Shown here one piece after another: positions 9,113 to 22,459 of a DNA stretch of 64,000 bases. The DNA comes from Brenneria roseae subsp. roseae (GTDB lineage Bacteria; Pseudomonadota; Gammaproteobacteria; Enterobacterales; Enterobacteriaceae), in the NCBI RefSeq assembly GCF_003115845.1, contig NZ_KZ819028.1, positions 186,001-250,000 on the forward strand. Direction: 5' to 3'. Position 1 is the stretch's first letter, and each line of letters starts with the position of its first letter. The notes beneath the pieces are model-generated. The model was not told the DNA's origin and searched no databases. It saw only the letters and a program-made list of their open reading frames with translations. Made by a program: the position numbers and the translations under genes.

Positions 9113-11881
9113 TCAATTCAGCAAACGCCATTCCCGCGCCTGATTAATCGCTTGAATGCGGCCGCTCACCTGGAGTTTTGCATATACCTGCTTCAGGTGC
9201 CACTTTACGGTCTCGACCGAGATGCCCAGCGAGCGGGCGATACCTTTGTTTGAATAGCCATCGGCGATTAGCTGTAGCGTTTGTTGCTCTCGTTCGGTTA
9301 AGCGCCGGCACTGAGACTGCGCGATATCGTCTTTATCCGGCGAACGTCCGACGTCGTCAGCGGCCTGTTGCAGTAATTCCGCGGCCATGTTGGCCAGTTC
9401 ACCATTGGGCGCCAGTTTCCTGCGGACATGGTTTAGCAGAGGCAACAGATCCGGGCCCGCATCCAACAGGCTACGCTGGAGTTTTTGCTGCATCGCCCGT
9501 TGTAACAATGGTTTGAAAACCGCACCCGCCTGCTCTTCCTCGCCTGCCTGCCATAACGCGACCGATTGCAGAACCCTTAAACGCAAGGCGGATAACCATT
9601 CCCCGCATTGTTCCTGCTCGCTTGCCAACGAGTGAATGATATCGGCCGCGGCCAGCGGGTCGCCATCGGCAATAAGCAAACGGCTCTGGCTTAAGCGAAG
9701 ATGATGGGAAATCACTTTCAGACCCAGCGTATCTTTCTCTGCCCCGGCTTCTCCGGCTAACGTCTGCAACTGACCCAGCAGGAGTCTGGCGCCGTCAACA
9801 TCCCCTTGCCGGAGACGAATCGTCAGCCTCTCTGCCAGCAACGGCCCCCTCGCCCGAGACCATCCCCGGCTAATAGTCAGTTTTTCAGCATGAAACAGCA
9901 ACGGCTCTGCTTCCTCCGGCTGGTCGTTTAGCTGTGCCTGACGCGCCAGAATGATATAACACCGGCTAAGGCCATCGGGCGGAGAGAAGTTATCGATCAT
10001 CTCCAGCCGCAGCGTGAGCAACGCATCAATCCGGCTCACCTCCCCTTGCTCCCAGGCGATTTCAGCCAGAATCGGCGCAAGCGTTGCACCGCTGCTGGAA
10101 TGGGTCCCGGTATGCTGTTCCGCATAACGCAATGCCTGAGACGCCTGACGCTCGGCTTCCAACAGGTTGCCCTGACGGAGATAGCCCTGAGCCACAACGA
10201 AAGCACGGTAAACCTCAACGAACAGGTTGCGGTTCACTACTTTTGTGCCGGGCATGCGGCATTGCACATCCAGCGCCTTTTCCGGACGTAGATCCACCAA
10301 ATGACAATAGCTGAGAATATTGCACACCAGGCCATCGACCCAGATGTCGCCGCAGGGCACTTCCCGCAGTAACGGCTCGGCAATGGCGATACTTTGAGGA
10401 ATATTTTCAGCGAAGGCTTCGCAAATGGCCCGCACCACGCGCAACTTAACCCAGGTGCTGTGGGCCAGATCGCCGCGGTTGGCTTCAACCAAGACGTCTA
10501 ACGTATCAAGCAACTGGCGGGAATCGTTAAAACGAAAATGATGCGCCAGCGCCCAGGCCAGGTTGAGTTGCAGGTCAATGCGGGTAGGGTCCGGACTGGC
10601 GGGCAGATAGCGCATCCAGCGCACCAGCGTATCAATGTCTCCTTCCTCGGCCAGTGATTGCGCCCCCGCCTCGGCATGCTTACTGCCGGTTTTGCCTGCG
10701 GCCAGGGCGTGACGCACCGCCTCAGCCCACAGCTGTTGGCCGGCAAACCAGTTACTGGCCCGCTCATGCAAGACCCGGCTATCTTTATGCGCAGCGTGTT
10801 GCAACCGGTTAAGCAACGTATCGCGCATAAGCGGATGGTAACGGAACCAGAATCCGCCTTCGTCCAGCGCGGAAAGAAACAGATTGTGCTGCTCTATCCA
10901 GGCTAACATCGCCTCACCGTTGCTCCGTCCGGTCACGGCATTGCACAACGCGGGATTAAGACGATTGAGAATAGAGGTACATAGCAGGAAATCGAACACA
11001 TCGGGTGGCAACGGTTCAAAAATCACCTCTTCCAGATAGCGGGTGATAGTCCGTGAACCTTCACTCAGGCTGTCCATAAAGTGGCTGGCGTTGATGCGCC
11101 AGCCGGCTGACAGGGTGGCAATCTTCATACCCGCGATCCAGCCTTCGGTCAGAGAGATAAGACGCTGAATATCCTGCTTTCTCGTCGTCTGCGGCGCTGA
11201 ATCCATAAAGTAGGCGTTGGCTTCCACGCAGGTGAAACGCAGGTCATTATCGTCTATTTCCGCCAGTTGCCCCTGAACCTGCAAACGGCTCAGCGCCAGC
11301 GGGGGACGAAAACGGCTACCGATAATCAGGTGCAAAGAAGAGGGGGCATGGTTAAGGAGGTACGCCAGTCCGTCATGTACCTCACGGTGGCTAATATCCT
11401 GATAATCATCCAGAATCAGGTAAAGTGGGTGCGGACAAAGGTGTAATTGATTAATGAGCTCCGCCAGAAACATCGAAAAATCAGCGGGTAGATCCCCCAG
11501 CAGATACCGCCGGAAGGCGGTGCTCCAGCCGTTATACAGCGGCCGCAACGCCTCCAGCAGATAACGCATAAATAGCAGCGGCGCGCTGTCGTCGTCTTCA
11601 AGGCTTAGCCAGGCGACCGCATCGCCCTGCTGCTGGCGGCGGCGATACCACTGCGCAAGCAGCGTGGTTTTGCCAAATCCTGCGGCGGCGCAAACCAGCG
11701 TCAGGCTGCATGACTCTGCTGCGTCAAGCCGTTGCAATAAGCGATCGCGCTGCAACAACATCCCCGGCGAGCGCGGGGGTGTAAGTTTGGTGAGGATCAG
11801 CGGGAGCTTGCGCGTAAAGCGAAAAGGTTCTTCATTAGCGAATGCCGCAAGCGGGTAATGTGTTGGGGGCAAGCGCTCCAT
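9113..11881 (-). CDS. acoK: MalT/AcoK-type LuxR-family transcriptional activator (LAL)
   Basis: 922 residues from the ATG at 11881, which has AAAGAGG upstream. The frame stays open to 12100, but the extra 73 residues have no family resemblance. An N-terminal P-loop (CAAAGFGKTTLLAQW) and Walker B-like ILDDYQDI form a STAND-type ATPase; a TPR-like middle follows; the C-terminal LuxR helix-turn-helix is LTEREQQTLQLIADGYSNKGIARSLGIS (split here only for reading). Size and build match AcoK, activator of the acetoin dehydrogenase operon in Klebsiella. The divergent neighbour is an acoA remnant followed by budC, which supports this identity. Its original target operon is deleted here. Confidence 0.75.
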   Translation of the reverse strand: MERLPPTHYPLAAFANEEPFRFTRKLPLILTKLTPPRSPGMLLQRDRLLQRLDAAESCSLTLVCAAAGFGKTTLLAQWYRRRQQQGDAVAWLSLEDDDSAPLLFMRYLLEALRPLYNGWSTAFRRYLLGDLPADFSMFLAELINQLHLCPHPLYLILDDYQDISHREVHDGLAYLLNHAPSSLHLIIGSRFRPPLALSRLQVQGQLAEIDDNDLRFTCVEANAYFMDSAPQTTRKQDIQRLISLTEGWIAGMKIATLSAGWRINASHFMDSLSEGSRTITRYLEEVIFEPLPPDVFDFLLCTSILNRLNPALCNAVTGRSNGEAMLAWIEQHNLFLSALDEGGFWFRYHPLMRDTLLNRLQHAAHKDSRVLHERASNWFAGQQLWAEAVRHALAAGKTGSKHAEAGAQSLAEEGDIDTLVRWMRYLPASPDPTRIDLQLNLAWALAHHFRFNDSRQLLDTLDVLVEANRGDLAHSTWVKLRVVRAICEAFAENIPQSIAIAEPLLREVPCGDIWVDGLVCNILSYCHLVDLRPEKALDVQCRMPGTKVVNRNLFVEVYRAFVVAQGYLRQGNLLEAERQASQALRYAEQHTGTHSSSGATLAPILAEIAWEQGEVSRIDALLTLRLEMIDNFSPPDGLSRCYIILARQAQLNDQPEEAEPLLFHAEKLTISRGWSRARGPLLAERLTIRLRQGDVDGARLLLGQLQTLAGEAGAEKDTLGLKVISHHLRLSQSRLLIADGDPLAAADIIHSLASEQEQCGEWLSALRLRVLQSVALWQAGEEEQAGAVFKPLLQRAMQQKLQRSLLDAGPDLLPLLNHVRRKLAPNGELANMAAELLQQAADDVGRSPDKDDIAQSQCRRLTEREQQTLQLIADGYSNKGIARSLGISVETVKWHLKQVYAKLQVSGRIQAINQAREWRLLN

Positions 11882-12120
11882 ACGTGCCAATACCTCTTTA
11901 TTCAGTCTGTATTTTAAGTGTACCCAATAGAGGTAAACGGAACCAAGATTAACCCGCAATAACTTGTCCCCATCCGCATTTGCCCCCCCATACCCCCCCA
12001 CCAGAGGGGTTATGCCGCGTTTGCAGGCGCCTATAAAGTGAATTGTCTTCCGCAACCGGTGTTCAACGCCTCGGTCAACAGTACCGGCGAGGGACAACAT
12101 TGAGGACGGAAAGAGGGAAG

Positions 12121-12253
12121 CTGAATAAACAACCGTTGTTACAGGCTTATCGCAAAATGCGCGAAATGCGTGAATTTGAAGAGCGCCTGCACGCTGAAAA
12201 TCGGCAAATTTGCCTATCGGGGAAACGGTAAAGCAATCATTGGTTTTTTTTAA
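12121..12253 (+). pseudogene. acoA: Deletion scar of the aco operon: acoA 5' fragment, possibly joined to acoD
   Basis: Bases 12121-12198 encode LNKQPLLQAYRKMREMREF followed by EERLHAE, the N-terminal start of the thiamine-diphosphate E1 alpha subunit of acetoin dehydrogenase. After that homology stops. In another frame 12194-12253 reads [14 protein letters not shown], resembling the GKFPF-x-ANGKA motif of dihydrolipoyl dehydrogenase (AcoD/AcoL), then a stop. The simplest reading is one large deletion from early acoA into the dehydrogenase gene. The AcoA part is fairly clear, the AcoD part tentative. It sits between divergent acoK and budC. Confidence 0.65.
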
Positions 12254-12276
12254 TCAGTACGAGGTGGATACAAAAT

Positions 12277-13056
12277 ATGGCTATCGGAAATAAAGTAGCG
12301 TTGGTGACCGGCGCCGGGCAAGGTATTGGACGTAGCATCGCATTGCGTATGGCCAGAGATGGCGCATCGCTGATGCTGGTCGACGTTAACCGTTCCGGGC
12401 TGGATGCGGTAGCCGCCGAGGTGGAAGCATTGGGGCGTAAAGTGGCAACCTTTGTTGCTGATATTACCGATCGTGCTCAGGTTTATGAGTCTATCGATCT
12501 GGCCGAACAACAATTGGGAGGGTTTGACATTATTGTCAACAATGCAGGCATGGCGCAGGTGCAGGCACTGGCTGACGTTACCCCGGAAGAAGTCGATCGC
12601 ATCATGCGGGTCAACGTTCAGGGGACGCTCTGGGGGATTCAGGCCGCGGCGAAGAAATTTATCGACAGAAAACAGAACGGCAAAATCATTAATGCCTGTT
12701 CCATTGCGGGTCATGATGGCTTTGCCTTACTCGGTATTTATTCGGCAACGAAATTTGCCGTGCGCGCGTTGACGCAGGCCGCAGCCAAAGAATATGCCAG
12801 CCGGGGAATTACGGTGAATGCTTATTGCCCGGGGATTGTCGGTACCGGCATGTGGCAGGAGATCGATCGCCGTTTCTCAGAAATTACCGGAACGCCTCTT
12901 GGCGAAACTTACAAAAAGTATGTTGACGGTATTGCACTTGGCCGCGCAGAAACGCCGGATGATGTGGCAGGTCTGGTGTCGTATCTGGCTGGGCCGGATT
13001 CTGACTATATCACCGGACAATCTATCCTGATTGATGGCGGTATTGTTTATCGTTAA
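12277..13056 (+). CDS. budC: Diacetyl/acetoin reductase (meso-2,3-butanediol dehydrogenase)
   Basis: 259 residues, a classical short-chain dehydrogenase. Cofactor motif TGAGQGIG at residues 11-18, NNAGMAQ, catalytic Ser in ACSIAG and YSATK; the C-terminal [10 protein letters not shown] is typical. It aligns throughout with Klebsiella BudC ([28 protein letters not shown]). It would reduce diacetyl to acetoin and acetoin to 2,3-butanediol with NADH. GAGGTGG precedes the ATG. It was probably the last gene of the aco operon, now next to the scar; its promoter may be the old aco promoter or a new one. Confidence 0.9.
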   Translation: MAIGNKVALVTGAGQGIGRSIALRMARDGASLMLVDVNRSGLDAVAAEVEALGRKVATFVADITDRAQVYESIDLAEQQLGGFDIIVNNAGMAQVQALADVTPEEVDRIMRVNVQGTLWGIQAAAKKFIDRKQNGKIINACSIAGHDGFALLGIYSATKFAVRALTQAAAKEYASRGITVNAYCPGIVGTGMWQEIDRRFSEITGTPLGETYKKYVDGIALGRAETPDDVAGLVSYLAGPDSDYITGQSILIDGGIVYR

Positions 13057-13071
13057 GCCTTTTTTGCCAGG

Positions 13072-13099
13072 CCGCTTTCGCCGGGGAAAGCGGTTTTTT
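13072..13099 (+). terminator. Rho-independent terminator of budC
   Basis: An 8 bp stem (CCGCTTTC/GGAAAGCGG with one bulge) and a short loop are followed by six T, sixteen bases after the budC stop. Confidence 0.85.
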
Positions 13100-13150
13100 A
13101 GTCTTTACTGAATGGCGGAGAAATCTCGCCGCAAAATCGACACCAATAAT

Positions 13151-13183
13151 AAGCCGGCATCCTGTCGGGCAGGATGCCGGCTT
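13151..13183 (-). terminator. Terminator hairpin downstream of gyrB
   Basis: A perfect 14 bp inverted repeat (AAGCCGGCATCCTG and its complement, 5-base loop) lies just past the gyrB stop on the minus strand. The tail is ATTATT rather than a pure T-run. It also faces budC and may work for both directions. Confidence 0.7.
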
Positions 13184-13209
13184 AGTCAGTAACATGACGA
13201 AAAGGTGTA

Positions 13210-15645
<2,436 letters not shown>

Positions 15646-16731
15646 TTAGTCCTGTGATTGAACCGTTATTTTACCCTGTTCCACGCGGAACATCTTGCCC
15701 TTTTCACCAACCATGTCGTCTATCTGTTCAGCGCTGACTGCGCTCACAAACACCTGTGCATGAGTGGCTTTTAACCGTTCAGCCAGCAAACGGCGGCGGG
15801 TACTATCCAGTTCGGAAGCAAAATCATCGATCAGATACAGACAGCGCAGTCCGTTCTGACGGGTGAGGAACTCACCCTGGGCCAATCTTAATGCGCACAT
15901 CAGCAGCTTTAGCTGACCGCGGGATAACATATCCTCAACGGCCACGCCGCTGGCGCGGATGCGAAAGTCGGCTTTATGTGGCCCAAGCGCCGTGTAGCCT
16001 AACAGCCGGTCACGTTCAAACTGACGTTCCAGCAGTTCGGCATACTCACTCTCTTTGTCCCAACCTCGCTGGAACGAAAACCCGAGAGAAAACTCAGGCA
16101 GGAATTGCATACAGGTCGCCGTGATATCTTCAATAATCGCTTCACTATACTGCGCCCGCCATTCGCTGATACGCTGAGCCAAAGGCGCCAATTCCTGATC
16201 CCAGGCCCTGAGTTGACCATAATGGCTCACCTGACGCAGCGCCGCATTACGCTGACGCAGCAGGCGTTTCATATTGCTCCAGGCGGAGAAAAAACCGGGT
16301 TCGTTATGAAAACAGCCCCAGTCGAGAAAAGCACGGCGGAATTTCGGCCCGCCATTCAGCAGGGTAAAACCTTCGGGAGTGATCAGCTGAATCGGCAACA
16401 GCTGCGCGAGCTCAGCCACTTTATGGCCGTCGCTGCCGTCAATGCGCACTTTACTGTCGCCCTGACGGTTTTTACTCAACCCGACAGATCGCTCTTTTTC
16501 CGCGCTGTCGATACGGCCGTGCAATATAAATTCATCCCGATCGTGGCGGATAACGCGCGCCGCCTGCACGCTGCGAAACGCCCGGCCATGCCCCAGCGTA
16601 TAAATCGCTTCCAGCACGCTGGTTTTGCCACTGCCGTTCGCCCCGACCAAAAAGTTAAAGCCGGGAGCCAGCGCCAGATCGGCCGCTTCAATATTACGGA
16701 AATCTTTAATCAGAAGACGAGTAAGCGCCAT
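15646..16731 (-). CDS. recF: DNA replication and repair protein RecF
   Basis: 361 residues, SMC-like ABC ATPase of the RecFOR gap-repair pathway. Walker A is GANGSGKTS at about residues 30-38, the ABC signature lies in LSRGQLKLL, and Walker B in [10 protein letters not shown]. It guides RecA loading at gaps opposite damaged or stalled DNA. The 133-base gap to dnaN is unusual, as these genes almost touch in E. coli; I see no gene in it. Confidence 0.97.
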   Translation of the reverse strand: MALTRLLIKDFRNIEAADLALAPGFNFLVGANGSGKTSVLEAIYTLGHGRAFRSVQAARVIRHDRDEFILHGRIDSAEKERSVGLSKNRQGDSKVRIDGSDGHKVAELAQLLPIQLITPEGFTLLNGGPKFRRAFLDWGCFHNEPGFFSAWSNMKRLLRQRNAALRQVSHYGQLRAWDQELAPLAQRISEWRAQYSEAIIEDITATCMQFLPEFSLGFSFQRGWDKESEYAELLERQFERDRLLGYTALGPHKADFRIRASGVAVEDMLSRGQLKLLMCALRLAQGEFLTRQNGLRCLYLIDDFASELDSTRRRLLAERLKATHAQVFVSAVSAEQIDDMVGEKGKMFRVEQGKITVQSQD

Positions 16732-16864
16732 GCGACTACTTCATGTGGTCAAAGACGTGATTGTCGCAGACAGAGTGGGAACGGGCGCCGCGCCGAACCC
16801 ATGTCCGCGGCAATAGCGAACACGGCCAATCCCAATCTGGCAAGTAAAATAGCCCGCCATAATA

Positions 16865-17965
16865 CTAGAGGCGCATGGGCATAACGACATAGGCGGCCGC
16901 CCGGCTGGCGCCATCTTCAATCTGCACGCTGGAAACAGAGTCGGTCAGCAACAGGCGAACATCCTCGCTCTTCAGCGCGTTCAGTACGTCCAGAACGTAG
17001 CTGACGTTGAACCCGATCTCCATCTCGGTCCCCTCATACTGCACATCCAGAATCTCTTCCGCCTCTTCCTGTTCAGGATTATTCGCGGTGATCTTCAACT
17101 GGTTGTGGATGAGGTGCAAACGTACGCCGCGGAACTTCTCATTCGACAGAATGGCGGCGCGCGAGAACGCCTGCTTGAGCAAATCACAGCTGGCTTCCAG
17201 CGTTTTATCCGGGTTTTTCGGTAAAACACGGCGATAATCGGGGAAACGACCGTCAACCAGCTTGGAAGTAAAGATAAAATCGCCGACATGCGCACGGATA
17301 TTGTTACTGCCGATTTGCAGTTGCAGCAGCGCATCACCGCCATCCAGCAAACGAACCAGCTCCATCACGCCTTTACGCGGCACAATCACCGAATGCGACG
17401 GCAGAGACTGTCCTACCGGCATTGCGCAAACGGCCAGCCGATGACCGTCGGTCGCTACGGTGCGCAATTCTTCGCCTTCGGTTTCAAACAGCATACCGTT
17501 AAGGTAGTAACGCACATCCTGATGCGCCATCGAAAACTGCGTGGCCTCAATCAGACGCTTCAGCGTTGCCTGAGGCAGTGAAAATTCAACGTCGCTCTGC
17601 CAGTCATCCAGATTGGGAAAATCCGCCGCAGGCAGGGTCGACAGCGAAAAACGGCTGCGGCCGGAACGCACCAACATGCGATCGCCATCCAGCATGACGG
17701 TGATTTCCGCACCGTCCGGCAAACCACGGCAGATATCAAACAGTTTACGGGCCGGTACCGTCGTCGCGCCCGGCTCATGCGGTTGCGTAAGCGCGACTTT
17801 GGCCACCATCTCCATCTCGAGATCGGTACCGGTCAGTGACAACGCCCCTTCGGTCACCTGTATCAACAGGTTGCCCAGAATAGGTAACGTAGGCCGGCCG
17901 CCCAACGGGCTGCTGACCTGCTGCAATGGCTTTAACAGATGTTCGCGTTCAACAATAAATTTCAT
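16865..17965 (-). CDS. dnaN: DNA polymerase III beta subunit (sliding clamp)
   Basis: 366 residues from MKFIVEREHLLKPLQQV, the same length as in E. coli; the ATG one codon upstream (17968) is also possible. Three clamp domains, with the conserved C-terminal VVMPMRL. The dimeric ring tethers polymerases to DNA. It starts only a few bases past the dnaA stop codon, so translation is probably coupled. Confidence 0.98.
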   Translation of the reverse strand: MKFIVEREHLLKPLQQVSSPLGGRPTLPILGNLLIQVTEGALSLTGTDLEMEMVAKVALTQPHEPGATTVPARKLFDICRGLPDGAEITVMLDGDRMLVRSGRSRFSLSTLPAADFPNLDDWQSDVEFSLPQATLKRLIEATQFSMAHQDVRYYLNGMLFETEGEELRTVATDGHRLAVCAMPVGQSLPSHSVIVPRKGVMELVRLLDGGDALLQLQIGSNNIRAHVGDFIFTSKLVDGRFPDYRRVLPKNPDKTLEASCDLLKQAFSRAAILSNEKFRGVRLHLIHNQLKITANNPEQEEAEEILDVQYEGTEMEIGFNVSYVLDVLNALKSEDVRLLLTDSVSSVQIEDGASRAAAYVVMPMRL

Positions 17966-17969
17966 CATG

Positions 17970-19370
17970 TTATGAAGATAGGGTTCTGATTAAATTGGAA
18001 AAATCTTCTTTGATGTCGTGACTTTCCTCACGCAGCTGTTCGATTTTACGACAGGCATGCAACACCGTAGTATGGTCACGTCCACCAAACGCATCGCCGA
18101 TTTCCGGCAGGCTATGGTTGGTCAGCTCTTTGGCCAGCGCCATCGCCATCTGACGTGGGCGCGCCACTGAACGGGAACGACGTTTAGACAACAGATCGGC
18201 AACTTTGATTTTATAATATTCCGCCACTGTCTTCTGAATATTGTCGATAGTAACCAGTTTTTCCTGCAATGCCAGCAGATCGCGCAGCGCTTCACGCACA
18301 AAATCAATGGTGATGGAACGGCCGGTAAAGTTGGCATTGGCGATAACCCGGTTCAAGGCGCCTTCCAGCTCGCGCACGTTGGAGCGCAGGCGTTTGGCGA
18401 TAAAGAAAGCCACTTCGCCGGGCAGACGAATATCGTTTTCATCCGCTTTCTTCATCAGAATCGCCACGCGCGTTTCCAGCTCCGGCGGTTCAATGGCAAC
18501 GGTCAGACCCCATCCAAAACGGGATTTCAGGCGATCTTCCACGCCGTTGATCTCTTTCGGATAGCGATCGGATGTCAAAATGATTTGCTGATTACCTTCC
18601 AGCAGGGCATTGAACGTATGGAAGAACTCTTCCTGAGAACGCTCTTTGTTGGCAAAAAACTGAATGTCATCAATCAGTAACGCATCGACAGAGCGGTAAT
18701 AACGCTTGAACTCTTCAATCGCATTGTTCTGCAACGCTTTCACCATATCCTGAACAAAGCGTTCAGAATGCATGTAAACCACTTTCGCGTTAGCTTTGCG
18801 GGCAATAATGCCGTTGCCTACCGCATGCAACAAGTGCGTTTTCCCCAGCCCGGTGCCGCCATACAAAAACAGCGGATTGTAGGCGCCGCCCGGATTATCG
18901 GCGACCTGGCGGGCGGCGGCGCGCGCCAGCTGGTTTGACTTACCTTCAACAAAGTTGTCAAACGTATGCTTGGGGTTCACATTGGAACGATAGGTATGTT
19001 CAGCCTGCACCGGCGAATTATCCCAGCTTGGGCGTACCGGCGCCAAACGGGTCTGCGATACGGCGGCCATACTAACATTACTATTATTATGGTGATTGAC
19101 CGGCTGGCTCACGGCCTGAACCAAAGGTTTGCTCCCAACCTCAAAACGCAGCAAAGGGGCGTCCATCCCGCAAAAATCATTGAGCAATCCATTGATGTTA
19201 TTCAAATATTTATCACGAACCCAATCCAGAACGAAGCGATTAGGGGCGTAGAGCGCCAGAGTGTTATCACTCAGCTCCGCCTGTAACGGGCGTATCCACA
19301 TACTGAATTCTGTGGCAGGTAACTCATCCTGCAAACGGGCAAGACACTGCTGCCAAAGCGAAAGCGACAC
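17970..19370 (-). CDS. dnaA: Chromosomal replication initiator DnaA
   Basis: 466 residues from a GTG start ([17 protein letters not shown] follows), as in E. coli; GGAG lies seven bases upstream. Domain I is nearly identical to E. coli, domain II is variable, the AAA+ domain carries Walker [12 protein letters not shown] and Walker [10 protein letters not shown], and domain IV ends with the DnaA signature [19 protein letters not shown]. It binds DnaA boxes and opens oriC. In-frame codons up to 19400 are probably not translated. oriC itself is not expected here; in enterics it lies near mnmG. Confidence 0.98.
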   Translation of the reverse strand: MSLSLWQQCLARLQDELPATEFSMWIRPLQAELSDNTLALYAPNRFVLDWVRDKYLNNINGLLNDFCGMDAPLLRFEVGSKPLVQAVSQPVNHHNNSNVSMAAVSQTRLAPVRPSWDNSPVQAEHTYRSNVNPKHTFDNFVEGKSNQLARAAARQVADNPGGAYNPLFLYGGTGLGKTHLLHAVGNGIIARKANAKVVYMHSERFVQDMVKALQNNAIEEFKRYYRSVDALLIDDIQFFANKERSQEEFFHTFNALLEGNQQIILTSDRYPKEINGVEDRLKSRFGWGLTVAIEPPELETRVAILMKKADENDIRLPGEVAFFIAKRLRSNVRELEGALNRVIANANFTGRSITIDFVREALRDLLALQEKLVTIDNIQKTVAEYYKIKVADLLSKRRSRSVARPRQMAMALAKELTNHSLPEIGDAFGGRDHTTVLHACRKIEQLREESHDIKEDFSNLIRTLSS

Positions 19371-19512
19371 GGCGGACTCCACTCGAACAAGAACGATCAA
19401 AAAGAAAAGAATAAGAAACGTTATTTATGTGACTCATGATTTTGGCGCCCTCTCCCACTCAATGTAATGGAAGACAGACGCACCGCGTTACCCATAAGCG
19501 GTTTACCGTGAC

Positions 19513-19764
19513 GATCCCGACGAAGGATCGCCAACGGGACGGCGGATCATAACCTAATCCGGAGAAGAGATCCTCCCCTTCTGCACAGTTTCGATCCTTT
19601 TTATCCACAGGCTATTCTTATAGCAGCCTGTGAGACAAACTATAACGATCGGATTCTGCTGACCTTATGCCAGCCGGTGCGGGACGTGCTCAAGAATAAA
19701 CCCGATGATAAGATCGTTACGGTGACCGCGATCATGATCTTGCGGGAGAGATCGTCGTAGGATC
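19513..19764. promoter_or_regulatory. dnaA control region with eleven GATC sites and a DnaA box
   Basis: Eleven GATC Dam sites lie in about 250 bases (19513, 19526, 19545, 19569, 19593, 19647, 19712, 19730, 19736, 19750 and 19761). A perfect DnaA box TTATCCACA lies at 19601-19609. This is the dnaA promoter region, so DnaA autoregulation and SeqA sequestration of hemimethylated DNA are expected from enteric biology. Confidence 0.8.
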
Positions 19765-19887
19765 CTTGCGCTTTATTATAGAGTCCGTATAATTCCCTGC
19801 CCGCGCGTCCACGCCTGTTTTCTGTGCTCGGCCAGACAGAAATCCAAAAAATAATTGGCATGGCTGGCAGGTAAAGTGTGATGTTAA

Positions 19888-19916
19888 TTGACTCGGGACT
19901 GTACAATTATTACAAT
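19888..19916 (+). promoter_or_regulatory. Sigma-70 promoter of rpmH-rnpA
   Basis: TTGACT at 19888-19893 and TACAAT at 19911-19916 are 17 bases apart, a near-consensus promoter suited to strong ribosomal protein expression. It lies about 140 bases before rpmH. Confidence 0.8.
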
Positions 19917-20043
19917 CCCGCCTCTTTGTTATATGCGATTGAGGCGTCGGTCATTGTCACGCCGAGTAGCCAAACGCGTTTACTGTGAAGTCGTGTTTAT
20001 TCCCCGCACCAGCAGGGATAGACCGTTAATTATCCAAGTTTAG

Positions 20044-20196
<153 letters not shown>

Positions 20197-20214
20197 TACA
20201 AGCTAACCCACCGA

Positions 20215-20574
20215 GTGGTTAAGCTCGCTTTTCCCAGGGAGTTACGTTTGTTAACTCCCAGCCATTTCACTTTCGTCTTCCAGCAACCGCAACGGGCTGG
20301 CACGCCGCAAATCACTATCCTCGGCCGCCTGAACACGCTGGGGCATCCCCGCATCGGTCTTACCGTCGCCAAAAAGCATGTCAAACGTGCTCATGAACGC
20401 AATCGGATTAAACGCCTGACGCGCGAAAGCTTTCGCCTGCATCAACATTCATTGCCATCAATGGATTTTGTGGTCATTGCGAAAAAAGGGGTGTCTGAAC
20501 TGGATAACCGAACACTGACGGAAGCGTTGGAAAAACTATGGCGTCGGCACTGTCGTTTGGCTCTCGCCTGCTGA
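20215..20574 (+). CDS. rnpA: Ribonuclease P protein component
   Basis: 119 residues from GTG ([15 protein letters not shown]), the start codon used in E. coli. The RNR signature ([16 protein letters not shown]) is intact. With the M1 RNA it trims the 5' ends of tRNA precursors. The last 37 bases overlap yidD, as is usual for this pair. Confidence 0.97.
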   Translation: MVKLAFPRELRLLTPSHFTFVFQQPQRAGTPQITILGRLNTLGHPRIGLTVAKKHVKRAHERNRIKRLTRESFRLHQHSLPSMDFVVIAKKGVSELDNRTLTEALEKLWRRHCRLALAC

Positions 20575-20795
20575 TCGGGTTGATACGCGGTTATCAACTC
20601 GTTATCAGTCCGTTACTTGGACCACATTGCCGGTTCCGGCCAACGTGTTCACAATACGGAATTGAGGCAATACGCAGGTTCGGCATGATAAAAGGCAGTT
20701 GGTTGACGCTCAAACGCGTATTAAAATGCCACCCTTTGAACCCTGGTGGTGATGATCCCGTACCGCCAAAAACCGACAATAACAGAGAACATTAA
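20538..20795 (+). CDS. yidD: Membrane protein insertion efficiency factor YidD
   Basis: 85 residues. A short amphipathic membrane-bound protein with the family motif [13 protein letters not shown] and [13 protein letters not shown]. It helps YidC-dependent insertion of inner-membrane proteins. It overlaps rnpA and ends two bases before yidC, so the three are co-translated. Confidence 0.96.
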   Translation: MASALSFGSRLLIGLIRGYQLVISPLLGPHCRFRPTCSQYGIEAIRRFGMIKGSWLTLKRVLKCHPLNPGGDDPVPPKTDNNREH

Positions 20796-20797
20796 CG

Positions 20798-22432
20798 ATG
20801 GATTCGCAACGCAATCTTCTTCTCATCGCTCTGCTATTCGTGACCTTTATGATCTGGCAAGCCTGGGAAACGGACAAAAATCCGCCGGCGACCACGCAGG
20901 CCATACAGCAGGCGACGAATGCAGCAACCGGTGATGCTACCAATCAGGGCGTACCGGCCAGCGGTCAAGGTCAACTGATCACGGTGAAAACCGACGTGCT
21001 GTCTTTGACCATCAATACCCGCGGTGGTGACATTGAGCAAGCACATCTGCTGACTTATCCGGACACGTTGGGTTCAGATAATCCCTTCCTGCTGCTGGAA
21101 ACCACGCCAGAGTTTGTCTATCAGGCGCAAAGCGGTCTGACCGGCAAGAACGGTCCGGATAACCCGGCGAATGGTCCGCGTCCATTGTTTACCGTCACCC
21201 AGGATCATTTTGAACTGGCTGAGGGTCAAAACGAACTGCGTATTCCGATGACCTACACCGCAGAGGACGGCGTTGTCTACACCAAAACGTTTGTTCTGAA
21301 ACGTGGTGACTATGCACTGAATGTTGACTACAGCATCGACAACGCCAGTGCACAGCCGTTGGAACTGACCCTGTTCGGCCAGTTGAAGCAATCCATCGAT
21401 TTACCCAAACATCGCGATACCGGCAGCAGCAACTTTGCCCTGCATACTTATCGTGGCGCCGCGTTCTCTTCCAGCGAAGATAAATACAAGAAATATAGCT
21501 TCAGCGACATGGATGAGAACCTGAACATCACCACCAACGGTGGCTGGGTCGCCATGCTGCAACAATACTTTGCTACCGCATGGATCCCGACAACCGCAGG
21601 CGACAACACATTTTATTCCTCCCGGTTGGGCAATGGACAGGCGGCTATCGGCTTCAAATCCACACCGGTTGTCGTACCGGCAGGCAGCCAGCAAAATCTG
21701 AACGCTACTCTGTGGGTTGGCCCGGAAATTCAGGACAAGATGGCCGCTGTTGCGCCACATCTGGACCTGACCGTGGATTACGGCTGGCTGTGGTTTATTT
21801 CTCAGCCGCTGTTTAAACTGCTGAAATTCCTGCACGGCTTTATCGGCAACTGGGGCTTCTCCATCATTGCCATCACCTTTATCGTGCGCGGTATCATGTA
21901 CCCGCTGACCAAAGCGCAATACACCTCCATGGCGAAAATGCGCATGCTGCAACCCAAATTGCAGGCGATGCGTGAGCGTATTGGTGACGACAAACAGCGC
22001 ATGAGTCAGGAAATGATGGCGCTGTACAAGTCAGAAAAAGTTAACCCGCTGGGCGGCTGTTTCCCGCTGTTGATTCAGATGCCAATCTTCCTGGCGCTGT
22101 ACTACATGCTGATGGGCTCCGTTGAACTGCGTCATGCGCCGTTCGCCCTGTGGATTCATGACCTGTCCGCGCAAGACCCGTACTATATTCTGCCGATTCT
22201 GATGGGCGTGACGATGTTCTTCATTCAGAAGATGTCGCCGACTACCGTTACCGACCCGATGCAGCAGAAGATCATGACTTACATGCCGGTCATTTTCACG
22301 GTGTTCTTCCTGTGGTTCCCGTCTGGTCTGGTGCTGTACTATATCGTCAGCAACCTGGTGACCATCATTCAGCAGCAGCTGATCTACCGTGGTTTGGAAA
22401 AACGTGGCTTGCATAGCCGCGAGAAGAAATAA
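20798..22432 (+). CDS. yidC: Membrane protein insertase YidC
   Basis: 544 residues, close to the E. coli length of 548. An N-terminal membrane anchor ([18 protein letters not shown]), a large periplasmic P1 domain (to about residue 330), then the conserved five-helix insertase core with [15 protein letters not shown], the positively charged cytoplasmic loop, and [20 protein letters not shown]. It inserts and folds inner-membrane proteins alone or with SecYEG. Confidence 0.98.
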   Translation: MDSQRNLLLIALLFVTFMIWQAWETDKNPPATTQAIQQATNAATGDATNQGVPASGQGQLITVKTDVLSLTINTRGGDIEQAHLLTYPDTLGSDNPFLLLETTPEFVYQAQSGLTGKNGPDNPANGPRPLFTVTQDHFELAEGQNELRIPMTYTAEDGVVYTKTFVLKRGDYALNVDYSIDNASAQPLELTLFGQLKQSIDLPKHRDTGSSNFALHTYRGAAFSSSEDKYKKYSFSDMDENLNITTNGGWVAMLQQYFATAWIPTTAGDNTFYSSRLGNGQAAIGFKSTPVVVPAGSQQNLNATLWVGPEIQDKMAAVAPHLDLTVDYGWLWFISQPLFKLLKFLHGFIGNWGFSIIAITFIVRGIMYPLTKAQYTSMAKMRMLQPKLQAMRERIGDDKQRMSQEMMALYKSEKVNPLGGCFPLLIQMPIFLALYYMLMGSVELRHAPFALWIHDLSAQDPYYILPILMGVTMFFIQKMSPTTVTDPMQQKIMTYMPVIFTVFFLWFPSGLVLYYIVSNLVTIIQQQLIYRGLEKRGLHSREKK

Positions 22433-22459
22433 TTCCGGGATTGCCACGACAATAACGAA

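Noticed and set aside
11882-12100. N-terminal 73-residue extension of the MalT/AcoK-type regulator
   Set aside because: No resemblance to the family, and a good RBS lies before the ATG at 11881, which gives the expected length.
12043-12231. Small intact gene before budC
   Set aside because: Only residues 28-52 resemble a known protein (AcoA start), the rest is unrelated; treated as a deletion scar.
19513-19764. Considered as the chromosomal origin oriC because of the GATC density
   Set aside because: Only one perfect DnaA box, no AT-rich unwinding repeats, and in enterics oriC lies near mnmG, not beside dnaA; read as the dnaA promoter region.
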